Below are positions 7,073 through 13,865 of a stretch of 13,865 nt of DNA, one piece after another. The translations under genes and the position numbers were made by a program. This DNA comes from Limiplasma sp036645955 (GTDB lineage Bacteria; Bacillota; Clostridia; Christensenellales; Aristaeellaceae), in NCBI GenBank assembly GCA_036645955.1, contig JAVXND010000072.1:1-13865 (forward strand), read 5' to 3'. Position 1 is the stretch's first letter, and each line of letters starts with the position of its first letter. The notes beneath the pieces are model-generated. The model was not told the DNA's origin and did no database searches. It saw only the letters and a program-made list of their open reading frames with translations.

Positions 7073-7968
7073 CACACAACCTCCTTTGTTGTCTTATCCC
7101 GTCCGAGTGTACAATACCGTTCAATTCCCAAAAGTGCCGCATCTGCAATATGCTCCGCTGGCACAATGGGAAAGGGCAGTTTATTGACGGCAAAGGGCAA
7201 TATCAGCGCATAAGCGCGGGCAATTTGCCCGCCCACCACCACGCCATCCAGCGAAACGTCATCCTTTGCCTTGCCGAGCAGGTCACCCAGCGCTTCGCCC
7301 ATCTCACGAAATGCCGTGCGCGCGTTCTCGTTTCCTTGTGCGGCAAGCTCCGCTAAAGAATGCACATCAGGCGGCGAAGCACAGCCGGAAAGGGCGGCGT
7401 AGCATTGGCGAACGGCTTTTCGGGATGCATAGTCCTCCGCGGTGCCATCCCGAAAGGGCATGTTCCATAAAAAAAACGCAGGGCGTTGGTCGGCACGTAT
7501 CCGCACACGGCCTTGTTCCATACAGGCAAAGCCCAAACCCGTACCCAGCATGACACCGGCAGGGCGTGAAAATCCTCGCGCCGCTCCGCATAACCCTTCT
7601 CCCAGCATAAAAGCCGTTGAATCATGTAAAAAGCAAATGGGTACTCCAGGCAATACTTGATGCAAAAGAGGTGCCAGCGGAACATTGAGCAAGCCCTGCC
7701 ACTTGTGAAGCATATGGCTTGTACCCTCAAAATAATCAAAAGGCCCGGGACAGGCTACGCCAATGGTCGTAATTTGCAGATGATGTGTTTGCGCCATGCT
7801 TGCACCCACCTGCGTAGCCGTCAGAAATCCGTGTTCCAATGCTGAACGGCTGCCGTTGCCAAAGGTTTCACAACAAACCGTATCCGCTACCATACCGCCG
7901 CCGGAAAACACAAGCCCAAATTTAACAGAAGTTCCGCCCGCATCCAAAGCCAGAATACAGTCAGTCAT
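7072..7968 (-). CDS. ROK-family sugar kinase lacking the zinc motif
   Basis: This 298-residue ROK protein would phosphorylate a sugar with ATP in the cytoplasm. It shows the phosphate-binding loop LALDAGGTSVKFG (6-18, with D9-x-GGT), CPGPFD (73-78), the catalytic Asp at D116 in LHDSTAFMLGE, and LGTGLG (141-146). The usual CxCGxxGC zinc motif is absent: where GCLEAYAS normally stands the sequence reads GTAEDYAS (175-182). Such zinc-less ROK kinases exist but their substrates vary, so glucose, mannose, GlcNAc or MurNAc cannot be distinguished here. The ATG at 7968 lies within the last codons of the preceding gene (8-bp overlap), with AAGGAC upstream; the longer start at 8046 has no support. Translational coupling to both neighbours is likely. 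Confidence 0.88.
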   Translation of the reverse strand: MTDCILALDAGGTSVKFGLVFSGGGMVADTVCCETFGNGSRSALEHGFLTATQVGASMAQTHHLQITTIGVACPGPFDYFEGTSHMLHKWQGLLNVPLAPLLHQVLPGVPICFLHDSTAFMLGEGLCGAARGFSRPAGVMLGTGLGFACMEQGRVRIRADQRPAFFLWNMPFRDGTAEDYASRKAVRQCYAALSGCASPPDVHSLAELAAQGNENARTAFREMGEALGDLLGKAKDDVSLDGVVVGGQIARAYALILPFAVNKLPFPIVPAEHIADAALLGIERYCTLGRDKTTKEVV

Positions 7969-9775
7969 TTTCAAAGCCGTCCTTGAGCATGGTTTTATGG
8001 ACGGTAACAGGACCTTGACCAAGGTTAAGTAAACGATATGCACCAAAGTCAGCAGGAATCACAACCACATCCAGATAGTGCGCCGTAAATGCACGGGTCG
8101 GTTCCCTCACCGATTCAATGCGTACACATTCACCCTCAGTCAATGCAAGCACATGAAATTGATCTTGTGTATTGTCCAGCAAGCTTTCAGTGAAGGTTTC
8201 CGTGCGTAGGCTGAAGTATAGCAGATCGTGCTCGCCCACCACTTTTTCAGCATCGCTTTGCCGCCGCTCCGCAATGCCGCCATGATTCACAAGCTGCTCA
8301 TCTATCCAATTGCCGCAGCGTTCGGGATGGATGACCATGCGCCCTGCCTTTAAGTGAATCGGCCGCGGACAATGGGTTGCGGGATCAATGCGTTGATAGT
8401 CATAAAGCTTATAGGTATAACTGCCAATGGTTAGGCTGCCAATTTCAAGTATGACCTGATTGTGTCCTGAGGCATGCACAGTGCCTGCGGGAATCATTAC
8501 TTGCGTTCCCGGTTTTGATGGAACCGCGTGCAAATACTGCTTGTAGTCCATCGGCTCATGGCTTTTCTGTGCTTTTTCAGCCTCGATAAAAAACTGTTCG
8601 CAGCTATCTTTCTCCTTAAACCCCAAATAAGTGCAGGCATCCTGTCCCGCCACACAAACATAATAGCTTTCGTCTTGCCGCCCTAGCTCACCATGGTGTT
8701 TGATAGCGTACGCAGCATCCGGATGGCACTGGATGGACATATTGCCCTGCGAATGGAAGGTATCGTCATAATTAAAACGCAGAGGAAAATAGCCGCCGAA
8801 CTTGTTGTATGCTTTTTCGCCTAATAACGCTTTGCCCTGCTGCTGTACAAAGGTAAAAAAAGGAACTTCAAGCTCTTGCCCTTCAATCACAGCCGCCAAA
8901 GACACCTCCATTGGGATCATATCAAATATCCATGCGCAGTTTTTCATTTCATCGGGTAAATGGCGCAATCTCTTGAGGTAGAAGCCACCCCACACACCCT
9001 CTAGGTATACTGGGCGGCAACGAAGCGGACGGGTACGCAGGCGTTCAAACACCTCGCAGAGTGTTGCATAGCTGAGCATAACAAGCTGGTTGATATCGTC
9101 TGCCGCCAGGTAGCCATCCAACGCTCCTGTGCGAATCAGCGACCAGCGAAGTGCTATTGCCAGTTCAAAGTCCACATAGTAATTTCTACGCATGACAGCA
9201 CCAAAGGGCATATCGTCCGTCTCTCCCAAATTGCGGGCGAGTCCAGCTTTGAAGTTAAGCGCTGTTTGGCGCGGCGTCATATCCGCCCAAATGCGGTAGT
9301 CATAAGCGCCGCACAGTGCATCGCATAAAGCGCCCCGTCCCACCACAATAACTGGTTCTTCTTTTCTCAGCAGCGTTTTCAACCCTTCTAAGTGCGCAGG
9401 ATTCAAGAATTCCTCATAGTGCCGCTCCATTCGTACACCATAGAGTGAAACAGGGTCCATTTCCAAATCTGTGGGCAAGGAGGAAGCCGTCAGCTCGCGA
9501 ATTTCCTCCGCCGAACGCAGCAGCTCACTCATATCAACCACATGCACAAGCAAGCCGTTGGACTGCAAAGCCAGCTCATTGCGAAGCGTTTCAAATGCAA
9601 CGCCGGCATAACCGTCTATGGCAATATGCTTCTTACCGCTTCCAATCAGCGCAAGGATGCGTTCAAAAACATTTTGTTTGCCAACTGTCATATCCGTTCG
9701 CAGGTCAGCTGCGTTAAAAAGCGGATTCACCGCCGCAGGGTCCACATAAGGATAAGGCCGAAACATAAAGCTCAT
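7961..9775 (-). CDS. Class I mannose-6-phosphate isomerase-like protein with degenerate kinase-like N-terminal domain
   Basis: This is a 604-residue two-part protein. The C-terminal part (about 255-604) is a class I phosphomannose isomerase cupin: NMSIQCHPD supplies the zinc ligands Q349 and H351, E369 lies in GRQDESYYV, and H434 in MIPAGTVHASG; LEIGSLTIGSYTYKLYDYQR matches the family's substrate loop. The N-terminal part (1 to about 250) resembles a nucleoside-kinase-type P-loop fold: HIAIDGYAGVAFETLR (50-65) occupies the Walker A position but lacks the GK[ST], and PVIVVGRGALCDAL (141-154) followed by DYRIWADMTPRQ (159-170) resembles the later strands. The ATG at 9775 has AAGGGG 8 nt upstream. 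It follows the isomerase-fold gene after 42 bp. Interconversion of an aldose-6-phosphate and ketose-6-phosphate is the likely role; the job of the N-terminal domain is unknown. Confidence 0.85.
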   Translation of the reverse strand: MSFMFRPYPYVDPAAVNPLFNAADLRTDMTVGKQNVFERILALIGSGKKHIAIDGYAGVAFETLRNELALQSNGLLVHVVDMSELLRSAEEIRELTASSLPTDLEMDPVSLYGVRMERHYEEFLNPAHLEGLKTLLRKEEPVIVVGRGALCDALCGAYDYRIWADMTPRQTALNFKAGLARNLGETDDMPFGAVMRRNYYVDFELAIALRWSLIRTGALDGYLAADDINQLVMLSYATLCEVFERLRTRPLRCRPVYLEGVWGGFYLKRLRHLPDEMKNCAWIFDMIPMEVSLAAVIEGQELEVPFFTFVQQQGKALLGEKAYNKFGGYFPLRFNYDDTFHSQGNMSIQCHPDAAYAIKHHGELGRQDESYYVCVAGQDACTYLGFKEKDSCEQFFIEAEKAQKSHEPMDYKQYLHAVPSKPGTQVMIPAGTVHASGHNQVILEIGSLTIGSYTYKLYDYQRIDPATHCPRPIHLKAGRMVIHPERCGNWIDEQLVNHGGIAERRQSDAEKVVGEHDLLYFSLRTETFTESLLDNTQDQFHVLALTEGECVRIESVREPTRAFTAHYLDVVVIPADFGAYRLLNLGQGPVTVHKTMLKDGFEND

Positions 9776-9817
9776 AGCAGAAACCCCTTTCACATACCGA
9801 GTAGCTCAAGCATAAAC

Positions 9818-11257
9818 CTACAAAGGCTCAGACAGATCATAAAAATCAAAATCAAGCAGCCGTGCCAAATCACGAAGAGCCGCCGCCTGATCTCCCGCAC
9901 ACAGTCCGTAATGCTGGGTTACCCCCAGCCGCAGCAGTTTTTCAAACATCTCTGGTGCACTCTGTCCCACAGGACGAAACAGCCCATGAGAATAGGTTGC
10001 AAGGAACGGCTTGCATGGCAGGCAATCGAGTTTTGTTACCGCAAACATAAACCGTCCGTTATGCTCCGAACAATGCAGCATGGTTTTCGTTCCTTCTGGA
10101 AATACATGCCATGCAAAAGGAGCACCCGCATACTTCCACGGGGATGCAGCGAAACGCACATCCCTCGCAATCTGAGTTTCTCCGCTATCTGTATAGTCAT
10201 TGGGGCCCGCATGGCCTGCAGCAAAGTTGTTGTTGGGAAGATCAATATGGAACGGTTCAATGAAGTTGACATGGCCGCTTGTTAGCAGACGCAGTACATA
10301 GGTTGCCAGTCCGCCGCCAAGATCACCCTCCGGTACCACCACAAGGTCATCGCAGTCTGGCGTAGGATAAAAGCCTGGCCGCAAGCCGATTTTCTTAAAT
10401 AGCATGGTGTCAATATCATTGAGTACAAGCAGATCAAGCTGATGTGCCACAGCCAGCCGTTCCATGGCAAGGGTAGCACGCACGCTTGCCACAAACTTAT
10501 CCCGATCCACATCTGCCTTAACAGGATAGCGAGCCGCAATATCTGCCGTAACACGCTGTGCCTCTTGCGGTGAAACAGCGTTTACACCGTCCTCCAATTC
10601 TGAAATGGAGAGGAAGGTAAGCTCTGGCCCCACCTTGGTAAACAGGTCGTAGGGGTGAATGTAGGTGCTCCACATTGCTTCGTTATAGCAAGCAAGAAGG
10701 CCTATCCGGCTTTGTTTAAGCAGCGCCCGCGCACGGGATGCATTGCCAAACACCTGTGCGCGATGAAGAATCTGCTCCCATGTGCCAAGGGCAGTTTCCA
10801 GCATTGGGCGATGAAAATTAGCGTTATTTCCACTGGCCTCTTGCATGCCAACCAAACCGCCGCAGCATAGGTATTCCGTAAACTCATCGTCGTCATGAGT
10901 GTCCATTAAATCAATGCGTTCCCGCATTCGGTGCGCAAATAAAATTGGCACAGGGGGCATATCCCGCAGAAAACGCACCCAAGCAAAATCCTCCGCCCAG
11001 CTTAAATAAATAGCCATCACATAGTCGACCTTATCCCGAATAAAAGCATCCATAGCGGTAATGACATCCTCCGCGCTAAAAACGATGCTTGTAAAGGTCA
11101 CATCAGCTATTTTTTGCGCATCTGAAAGCATCCATTCGGCTTCTTGCTGCTTGCGCTCCAAATAAGTTCCTCGCGCAGTTCCCTCCCCAAGGGTACAAAA
11201 GCGCTGTGCCCCCAGTAGCAATAAGCCCATGCGCGGCTTACGAAGATCATGAATCAT
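9818..11257 (-). CDS. L-arabinose/L-fucose isomerase-fold sugar isomerase (AraA-like)
   Basis: This 479-residue protein is the first gene of the enzyme operon. It looks like a divergent L-arabinose-isomerase-fold enzyme, a cytoplasmic metal-dependent aldose-ketose isomerase. Residues equivalent to the four catalytic or metal positions of E. coli AraA (E306, E333, H350, H450) can be placed with almost the same spacing: E310 in VPEGDLGGG, E334 in NFIEPFH, H349 in AAGHAG and H449 in GVTQHYGL. The N-terminal Rossmann-like section is MGLLLLGAQ (10-18) and a second strand set begins at RIGLLAC (184-190). The ATG at 11257 is chosen for GGAGG 10 nt upstream; the 11437 start would place the start codon upstream of the promoter. 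The substrate is not known, and overall similarity to true AraA seems low. Confidence 0.78.
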   Translation of the reverse strand: MIHDLRKPRMGLLLLGAQRFCTLGEGTARGTYLERKQQEAEWMLSDAQKIADVTFTSIVFSAEDVITAMDAFIRDKVDYVMAIYLSWAEDFAWVRFLRDMPPVPILFAHRMRERIDLMDTHDDDEFTEYLCCGGLVGMQEASGNNANFHRPMLETALGTWEQILHRAQVFGNASRARALLKQSRIGLLACYNEAMWSTYIHPYDLFTKVGPELTFLSISELEDGVNAVSPQEAQRVTADIAARYPVKADVDRDKFVASVRATLAMERLAVAHQLDLLVLNDIDTMLFKKIGLRPGFYPTPDCDDLVVVPEGDLGGGLATYVLRLLTSGHVNFIEPFHIDLPNNNFAAGHAGPNDYTDSGETQIARDVRFAASPWKYAGAPFAWHVFPEGTKTMLHCSEHNGRFMFAVTKLDCLPCKPFLATYSHGLFRPVGQSAPEMFEKLLRLGVTQHYGLCAGDQAAALRDLARLLDFDFYDLSEPL

Positions 11258-11296
11258 GCGATGCCTGCCTCCACTCATGAAGTTGTTTGTAGCTCC

Positions 11297-11325
11297 ATTA
11301 TACACATGAGCCGCCCCATCGTCAA
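11297..11325 (-). promoter_or_regulatory. Sigma-A promoter of the enzyme operon
   Basis: On the minus strand TTGACG (11325-11320), a 17-bp spacer and a perfect TATAAT (11302-11297) precede the AraA-like gene, with transcription expected to start near 11290, giving a leader of about 33 nt. It is divergent from the glycosidase promoter about 65 bp away. Confidence 0.88.
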
Positions 11326-11336
11326 GCACTAGTTCT
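11325..11336 (-). promoter_or_regulatory. Candidate operator, GAACWAGTTC family, enzyme operon promoter
   Basis: The minus strand reads AGAACTAGTGCT, whose last T is the first base of the -35 box. The left half matches the perfect palindrome at 11356-11367 and the right half differs by one base. Centre near -41 relative to the predicted start, an activator-like position. It lies 31 bp, about three helical turns, from the neighbouring site. Confidence 0.55.
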
Positions 11337-11355
11337 AAATTATATTTATTTTTCG

Positions 11356-11367
11356 AGAACAAGTTCT
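11356..11367 (+). promoter_or_regulatory. Candidate operator, perfect AGAAC-AA-GTTCT palindrome, glycosidase promoter
   Basis: This 12-bp perfect inverted repeat ends on the first T of the plus-strand -35 box. Flanking TTCG (11352-11355) and CGAA (11371-11374) extend the symmetry imperfectly. It is the best copy of the element shared by the three promoters of the cluster. Confidence 0.6.
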
Positions 11368-11395
11368 TGACGAATGCTTTGCGATGATGTACAGT
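11367..11395 (+). promoter_or_regulatory. Sigma-A promoter of the glycosidase gene
   Basis: TTGACG (11367-11372), a 17-bp spacer and TACAGT (11390-11395) precede the GH42-like gene. The -10 box is imperfect, consistent with a promoter that depends on an activator. Transcription would start near 11402, leaving a short leader of about 24 nt. Confidence 0.72.
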
Positions 11396-11425
11396 ATCCG
11401 TATTAAATGGCGGAGGCTTTGTGCT

Positions 11426-13330
11426 ATGAGCTATCATATATTAAACGGCTTGCTTTATCATGGCGACATACCCGTTTTTGCGTTAGGACAATCTTATTAT
11501 CCTAGTTATCATCAACAAAAGGTGCCTGTGCTGTCATCGGGTGATCGGTTGGGAGAAATGAAAAAGGATCTGTGCGGTATGCAAGAGGCAGGCTTTAATA
11601 TATGCCGAATGGCGGCACTGGGAAGCGTAAAACAAAACGGTGAAAACGTTGATGTTCGCTTTGACTTACCAGACGCATTCTTGCAGGAATGTGAAAAGCG
11701 CGACATGGCCGCCATGATCCGTCTGCAAGGCTACAGTGTCAATCTGCGCAACTTTGAAGATGCTTCCATGCGCGATGCACAGGGGCATGAAATGCCCGCA
11801 AATTGGAGTTGGTTTGTTCGCAACTGCTTAAATCATCCTGGCATCCACGAGGACAACACCGCCGCGACGATTGCTTCCGCCCATCACTTTTCAACGTTTC
11901 CCGCATTGGTTTCCTTCCAAATTTATAACGAGCCCGCCTACCCATCGGAGGGCTTTTATGATTATCACCCCCGCACGCTTGCCGCCTTCCGCGCGTGGCT
12001 GGAAGCACAGGGCGAAGTACCCTTTGATCCGCCGCATGCACGGCCCCTGCCCGGAGAAGCTCCTGAGCCATGGATCAAGTGGCGGCTGTTCCAAACCGAC
12101 CGCATGAGCGACTTCATCATTGATATGGGGCGCTGTGCACATCAAGGGTATGATCTGCCGCAAAACCTAACCTGCCACATGAGTTGCCCCACACGCCCTG
12201 GAAATGCCATTCGCGGCGAGGATTATTTTGCCACAGCCAAGGGCATGGACATTTTGGGGATAACAGCCTATCTGGTTCATCGCGGCCCAAGCTATTTTGA
12301 CTCGAGCATGCAGCTTGATTGTGCCGAAAGTGCCGCCGCATCCTTTGGTAAGCGAACATGGATCATTGAGTTTAACGCTCGTACTTCCATGCCCGCGCAA
12401 GAGTGGCTCCGCGAAACCTATGCCGCGGTGGGGCACGGCATCAAGGGAATCTTCTATTATCAATGGCGCGCAGACTATCCTTTCGTTGACGGACCCGAGC
12501 CAGAGGGGTTTGGAATGCTATATAACAACGGTAAAAAGGCGCCAAATTACGATGTTGGCGTTGCAATGAACAAGCTAATCATGCGCATGGGTTCTCAGCT
12601 AGTCACGGCAGAAAAGGTTCGCTGCGGAGTTGGCATACTATTTAGCAATCAAGCAGTCGCTAGGTCGGACGCAGAGGACAACGGTGTCATCGACAATACT
12701 GCGCAATGCCATGAACGTGCCGCTCTTGCCATGCAGAGATGCTACAGCACCTTGGCCGGAGAAGGGCTTGTGGTGGACTTTACCCGTGCAGAGGAATTGT
12801 CTGCAAATCCATTGAAGCTGCGCATGCTGATCCTTCCTTTTGCACAAGGCCTTTGCTCTTGTGAAAAGGATGCTGTGGAGGCTTTCAGGGAACAAGGCGG
12901 CCATGTATATACATGGCAGGATCATGCAATGGGCTTTTTAGCATGGGAACGGGAGGCTGTTTCCGTAGCGCATGGCGTTGTCACCGAGCAGCAAGACGTG
13001 CGTTCTTTCATGACGCTAGAATCACTTACGGCTCCCGCAAAGCTTTTTGGCAACGACCATGTAGCTGTCCGCTTGCTTGAAACGCAAGACGGGTGCATTG
13101 CGGTGCTTGCAGGCTACGATCCGCTGGAAAGACCTTTGCAGGGCTGTACGCTACACCTAAACGGACGAAGGCTCCACAGTGCGATGGTTTTTGCGACTGA
13201 TTTGCCAGCGGAGGGTGTAACAGCACAGGTACAAGGAACAGATGCGATTCTGCTGCCCACACTGCATTATGGTGCATTTGTGATTGTAAAGGAAGTACAA
13301 AAGGGTAATCGTCATGTTAGCAAATGCTAA
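11426..13330 (+). CDS. GH42-like clan GH-A glycoside hydrolase, intracellular
   Basis: This 634-residue enzyme has the plan of GH42 beta-galactosidases: a TIM barrel (about 10-390), a flavodoxin-like trimerisation domain (about 398-540, starting GVGILFSNQAVAR) and a small C-terminal beta domain. The likely acid/base is E169 in VSFQIYNEPAYP and the likely nucleophile E315 in RTWIIEFNARTS; GIKGIFYYQWRADYP (338-352) matches the family segment after the nucleophile. There is no signal peptide, so it acts on imported oligosaccharide. The ATG at 11426 has GGAGG 9 nt upstream; the start at 11384 would lie inside the promoter. It is divergent from the isomerase/kinase operon and shares its operator type. 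It may belong to GH42 or a sister GH-A family, so beta-galactosidase specificity is not assured. Confidence 0.85.
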   Translation: MSYHILNGLLYHGDIPVFALGQSYYPSYHQQKVPVLSSGDRLGEMKKDLCGMQEAGFNICRMAALGSVKQNGENVDVRFDLPDAFLQECEKRDMAAMIRLQGYSVNLRNFEDASMRDAQGHEMPANWSWFVRNCLNHPGIHEDNTAATIASAHHFSTFPALVSFQIYNEPAYPSEGFYDYHPRTLAAFRAWLEAQGEVPFDPPHARPLPGEAPEPWIKWRLFQTDRMSDFIIDMGRCAHQGYDLPQNLTCHMSCPTRPGNAIRGEDYFATAKGMDILGITAYLVHRGPSYFDSSMQLDCAESAAASFGKRTWIIEFNARTSMPAQEWLRETYAAVGHGIKGIFYYQWRADYPFVDGPEPEGFGMLYNNGKKAPNYDVGVAMNKLIMRMGSQLVTAEKVRCGVGILFSNQAVARSDAEDNGVIDNTAQCHERAALAMQRCYSTLAGEGLVVDFTRAEELSANPLKLRMLILPFAQGLCSCEKDAVEAFREQGGHVYTWQDHAMGFLAWEREAVSVAHGVVTEQQDVRSFMTLESLTAPAKLFGNDHVAVRLLETQDGCIAVLAGYDPLERPLQGCTLHLNGRRLHSAMVFATDLPAEGVTAQVQGTDAILLPTLHYGAFVIVKEVQKGNRHVSKC

Positions 13331-13334
13331 CATG
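13313..13334 (+). other. Perfect 9-bp hairpin across the glycosidase stop codon
   Basis: CATGTTAGC and GCTAACATG flank an AAAT loop, and the TAA stop of the glycosidase gene lies within the right arm. No T-tract follows, so it is not a classical intrinsic terminator; it may stabilise the 3' end or be part of a weak terminator. Confidence 0.55.
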
Positions 13335-13399
13335 GATACAGCCATACATTTGAAACCCATTCCGTGAAGAATCTCCGCCAAAACGTTTCCGCCATATCG

Positions 13400-13428
13400 T
13401 CATACCCCCTCCCCCTGTACCATACCTT
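13400..13428 (+). promoter_or_regulatory. Sigma-E-like (mother-cell) promoter of sigK
   Basis: TCATACC (13400-13406), 14 bp, then CATACCTT (13421-13428) matches the sigma-E consensus KMATATT-N14-CATACAMT at 5 of 7 and 6 of 8 positions. In Bacillus sigK is transcribed by sigma-E RNA polymerase, so the location fits. The stretch 13335-13399 before it shows no gene. Confidence 0.5.
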
Positions 13429-13478
13429 TTTAACAAGGCGCAGCCCATCAGGACGCGCGTTGACAAGGAGGATGTGCA

Positions 13479-13865
13479 TTGATATCGGCCTTTCTGTTTT
13501 GGATCATCAAGGATTGTCTGTTCCTGTTGGGTTATATTTCTGGTCGTCAGAGCTTCCTAAAGCCGCTAAATGCCGAGGAGGAGCGCGATGCGCTCAACCG
13601 CATGCGCGAGGGCGACGAGGACGCGCGGCAGATGCTTGTGGAACACAACATGCGTTTGATTGTACATATTGCGCACAAATACAAGGTGCCCGGCTGCACC
13701 TTCGACGACCTTATTTCAATCGGCGCGGTGGGTTTGATTAAGGCAGTGCGCAGCTATGACATGCGCACGGGCACATCTCTTAGCACGTACGCGGCGCGTT
13801 GCATCGAAAACGAAATTTTAATGAGCTTGCGCCAAAGCCGCAAGCAGCAGGCGGATGTGAGCTTA
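13479..13865 (+). CDS. sigK: RNA polymerase sporulation sigma factor K precursor, 5' part
   Basis: The first 129 codons run to the window edge. The start is TTG at 13479, with AAGGAGG 7 nt upstream. The N-terminus is the hydrophobic pro-sequence typical of pro-sigma-K (ISAFLFWIIKDCLFLLGYI, 2-20), removed in Bacillus by SpoIVFB. Then come NAEEERDALNRMREGDEDAR, region 2 sequences VEHNMRLIVHIAHKY and DDLISIGAVGLIKAVRSYD, and TYAARCIENEILMSLR, all close to Bacillus SigK and less so to SigE. It directs late mother-cell transcription during sporulation. No skin-type prophage interrupts the visible portion. The gene is unrelated to the sugar cluster and marks the host as an endospore former. The overlapping open frame at 13364-13741 is a shadow. 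Confidence 0.93.
   Translation, partial: MISAFLFWIIKDCLFLLGYISGRQSFLKPLNAEEERDALNRMREGDEDARQMLVEHNMRLIVHIAHKYKVPGCTFDDLISIGAVGLIKAVRSYDMRTGTSLSTYAARCIENEILMSLRQSRKQQADVSL

Noticed and set aside
9542..10285. Plus-strand open frame of 247 codons spanning the junction of the two isomerase-type genes
   Set aside because: It overlaps two real genes on the other strand, is rich in basic residues as shadow frames often are, and matches no family I know.
13364..13741. Plus-strand open frame of 125 codons over the start of sigK
   Set aside because: It runs in another frame than sigK, and its sequence is low in hydrophobic residues with no family resemblance, whereas the sigK frame is unmistakable.
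13800..13845. A skin-element junction within sigK around the ENEILM codons
   Set aside because: The reading frame continues uninterrupted in good agreement with SigK to the window edge, so no insertion is present there.

Overview
The window suggests a spore-forming clostridial Firmicute of moderate GC content. The clearest clue is the 5' part of a sporulation sigma factor K gene with its hydrophobic pro-sequence at the right edge. Strong AGGAGG-type ribosome binding sites, TTGACA/TATAAT promoters and an LplB/YtcP-type sugar ABC transporter without its own ATPase agree with this. The genus cannot be fixed from sequence reading alone.

Almost everything from 128 to 13330 forms one carbohydrate-use island. 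Reading leftward on the minus strand from a divergent promoter region (11258-11425), a tightly packed operon encodes an L-arabinose-isomerase-fold protein, a two-domain class I mannose-6-phosphate-isomerase-like protein, a ROK sugar kinase, an RpiR/MurR-type regulator, a cytoplasmic NamZ-like (DUF1343) exo-N-acetylmuramidase and a tandem-GNAT acetyltransferase (ends 3917). A second minus-strand promoter (3790-3818) then drives two permeases and a solute-binding protein, closed by an intrinsic terminator (72-108). On the plus strand a GH42-like intracellular glycosidase (11426-13330) is transcribed divergently.

All three main promoters carry a short palindrome, consensus about GAACWAGTTC, abutting the -35 box and centred near -41. 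This suggests one common regulator, probably acting as an activator. The working model is import of an oligosaccharide, perhaps containing amino sugars, by the ABC system. The GH42-like enzyme and the NamZ homologue would trim it inside the cell, and the kinase and two isomerase-fold proteins would channel the products to central metabolism. The true substrate is not evident: there is no MurQ etherase, NagA or NagB, so a complete MurNAc pathway is not encoded here.

At the left edge (1-71) the minus strand shows the 5' end of a group II intron inserted immediately after the U-tract of the transporter terminator, the characteristic target of bacterial class C introns. At the right edge (13331-13865) an intergenic stretch with a plausible sigma-E-type promoter leads into sigK, which starts with TTG and runs off the window.
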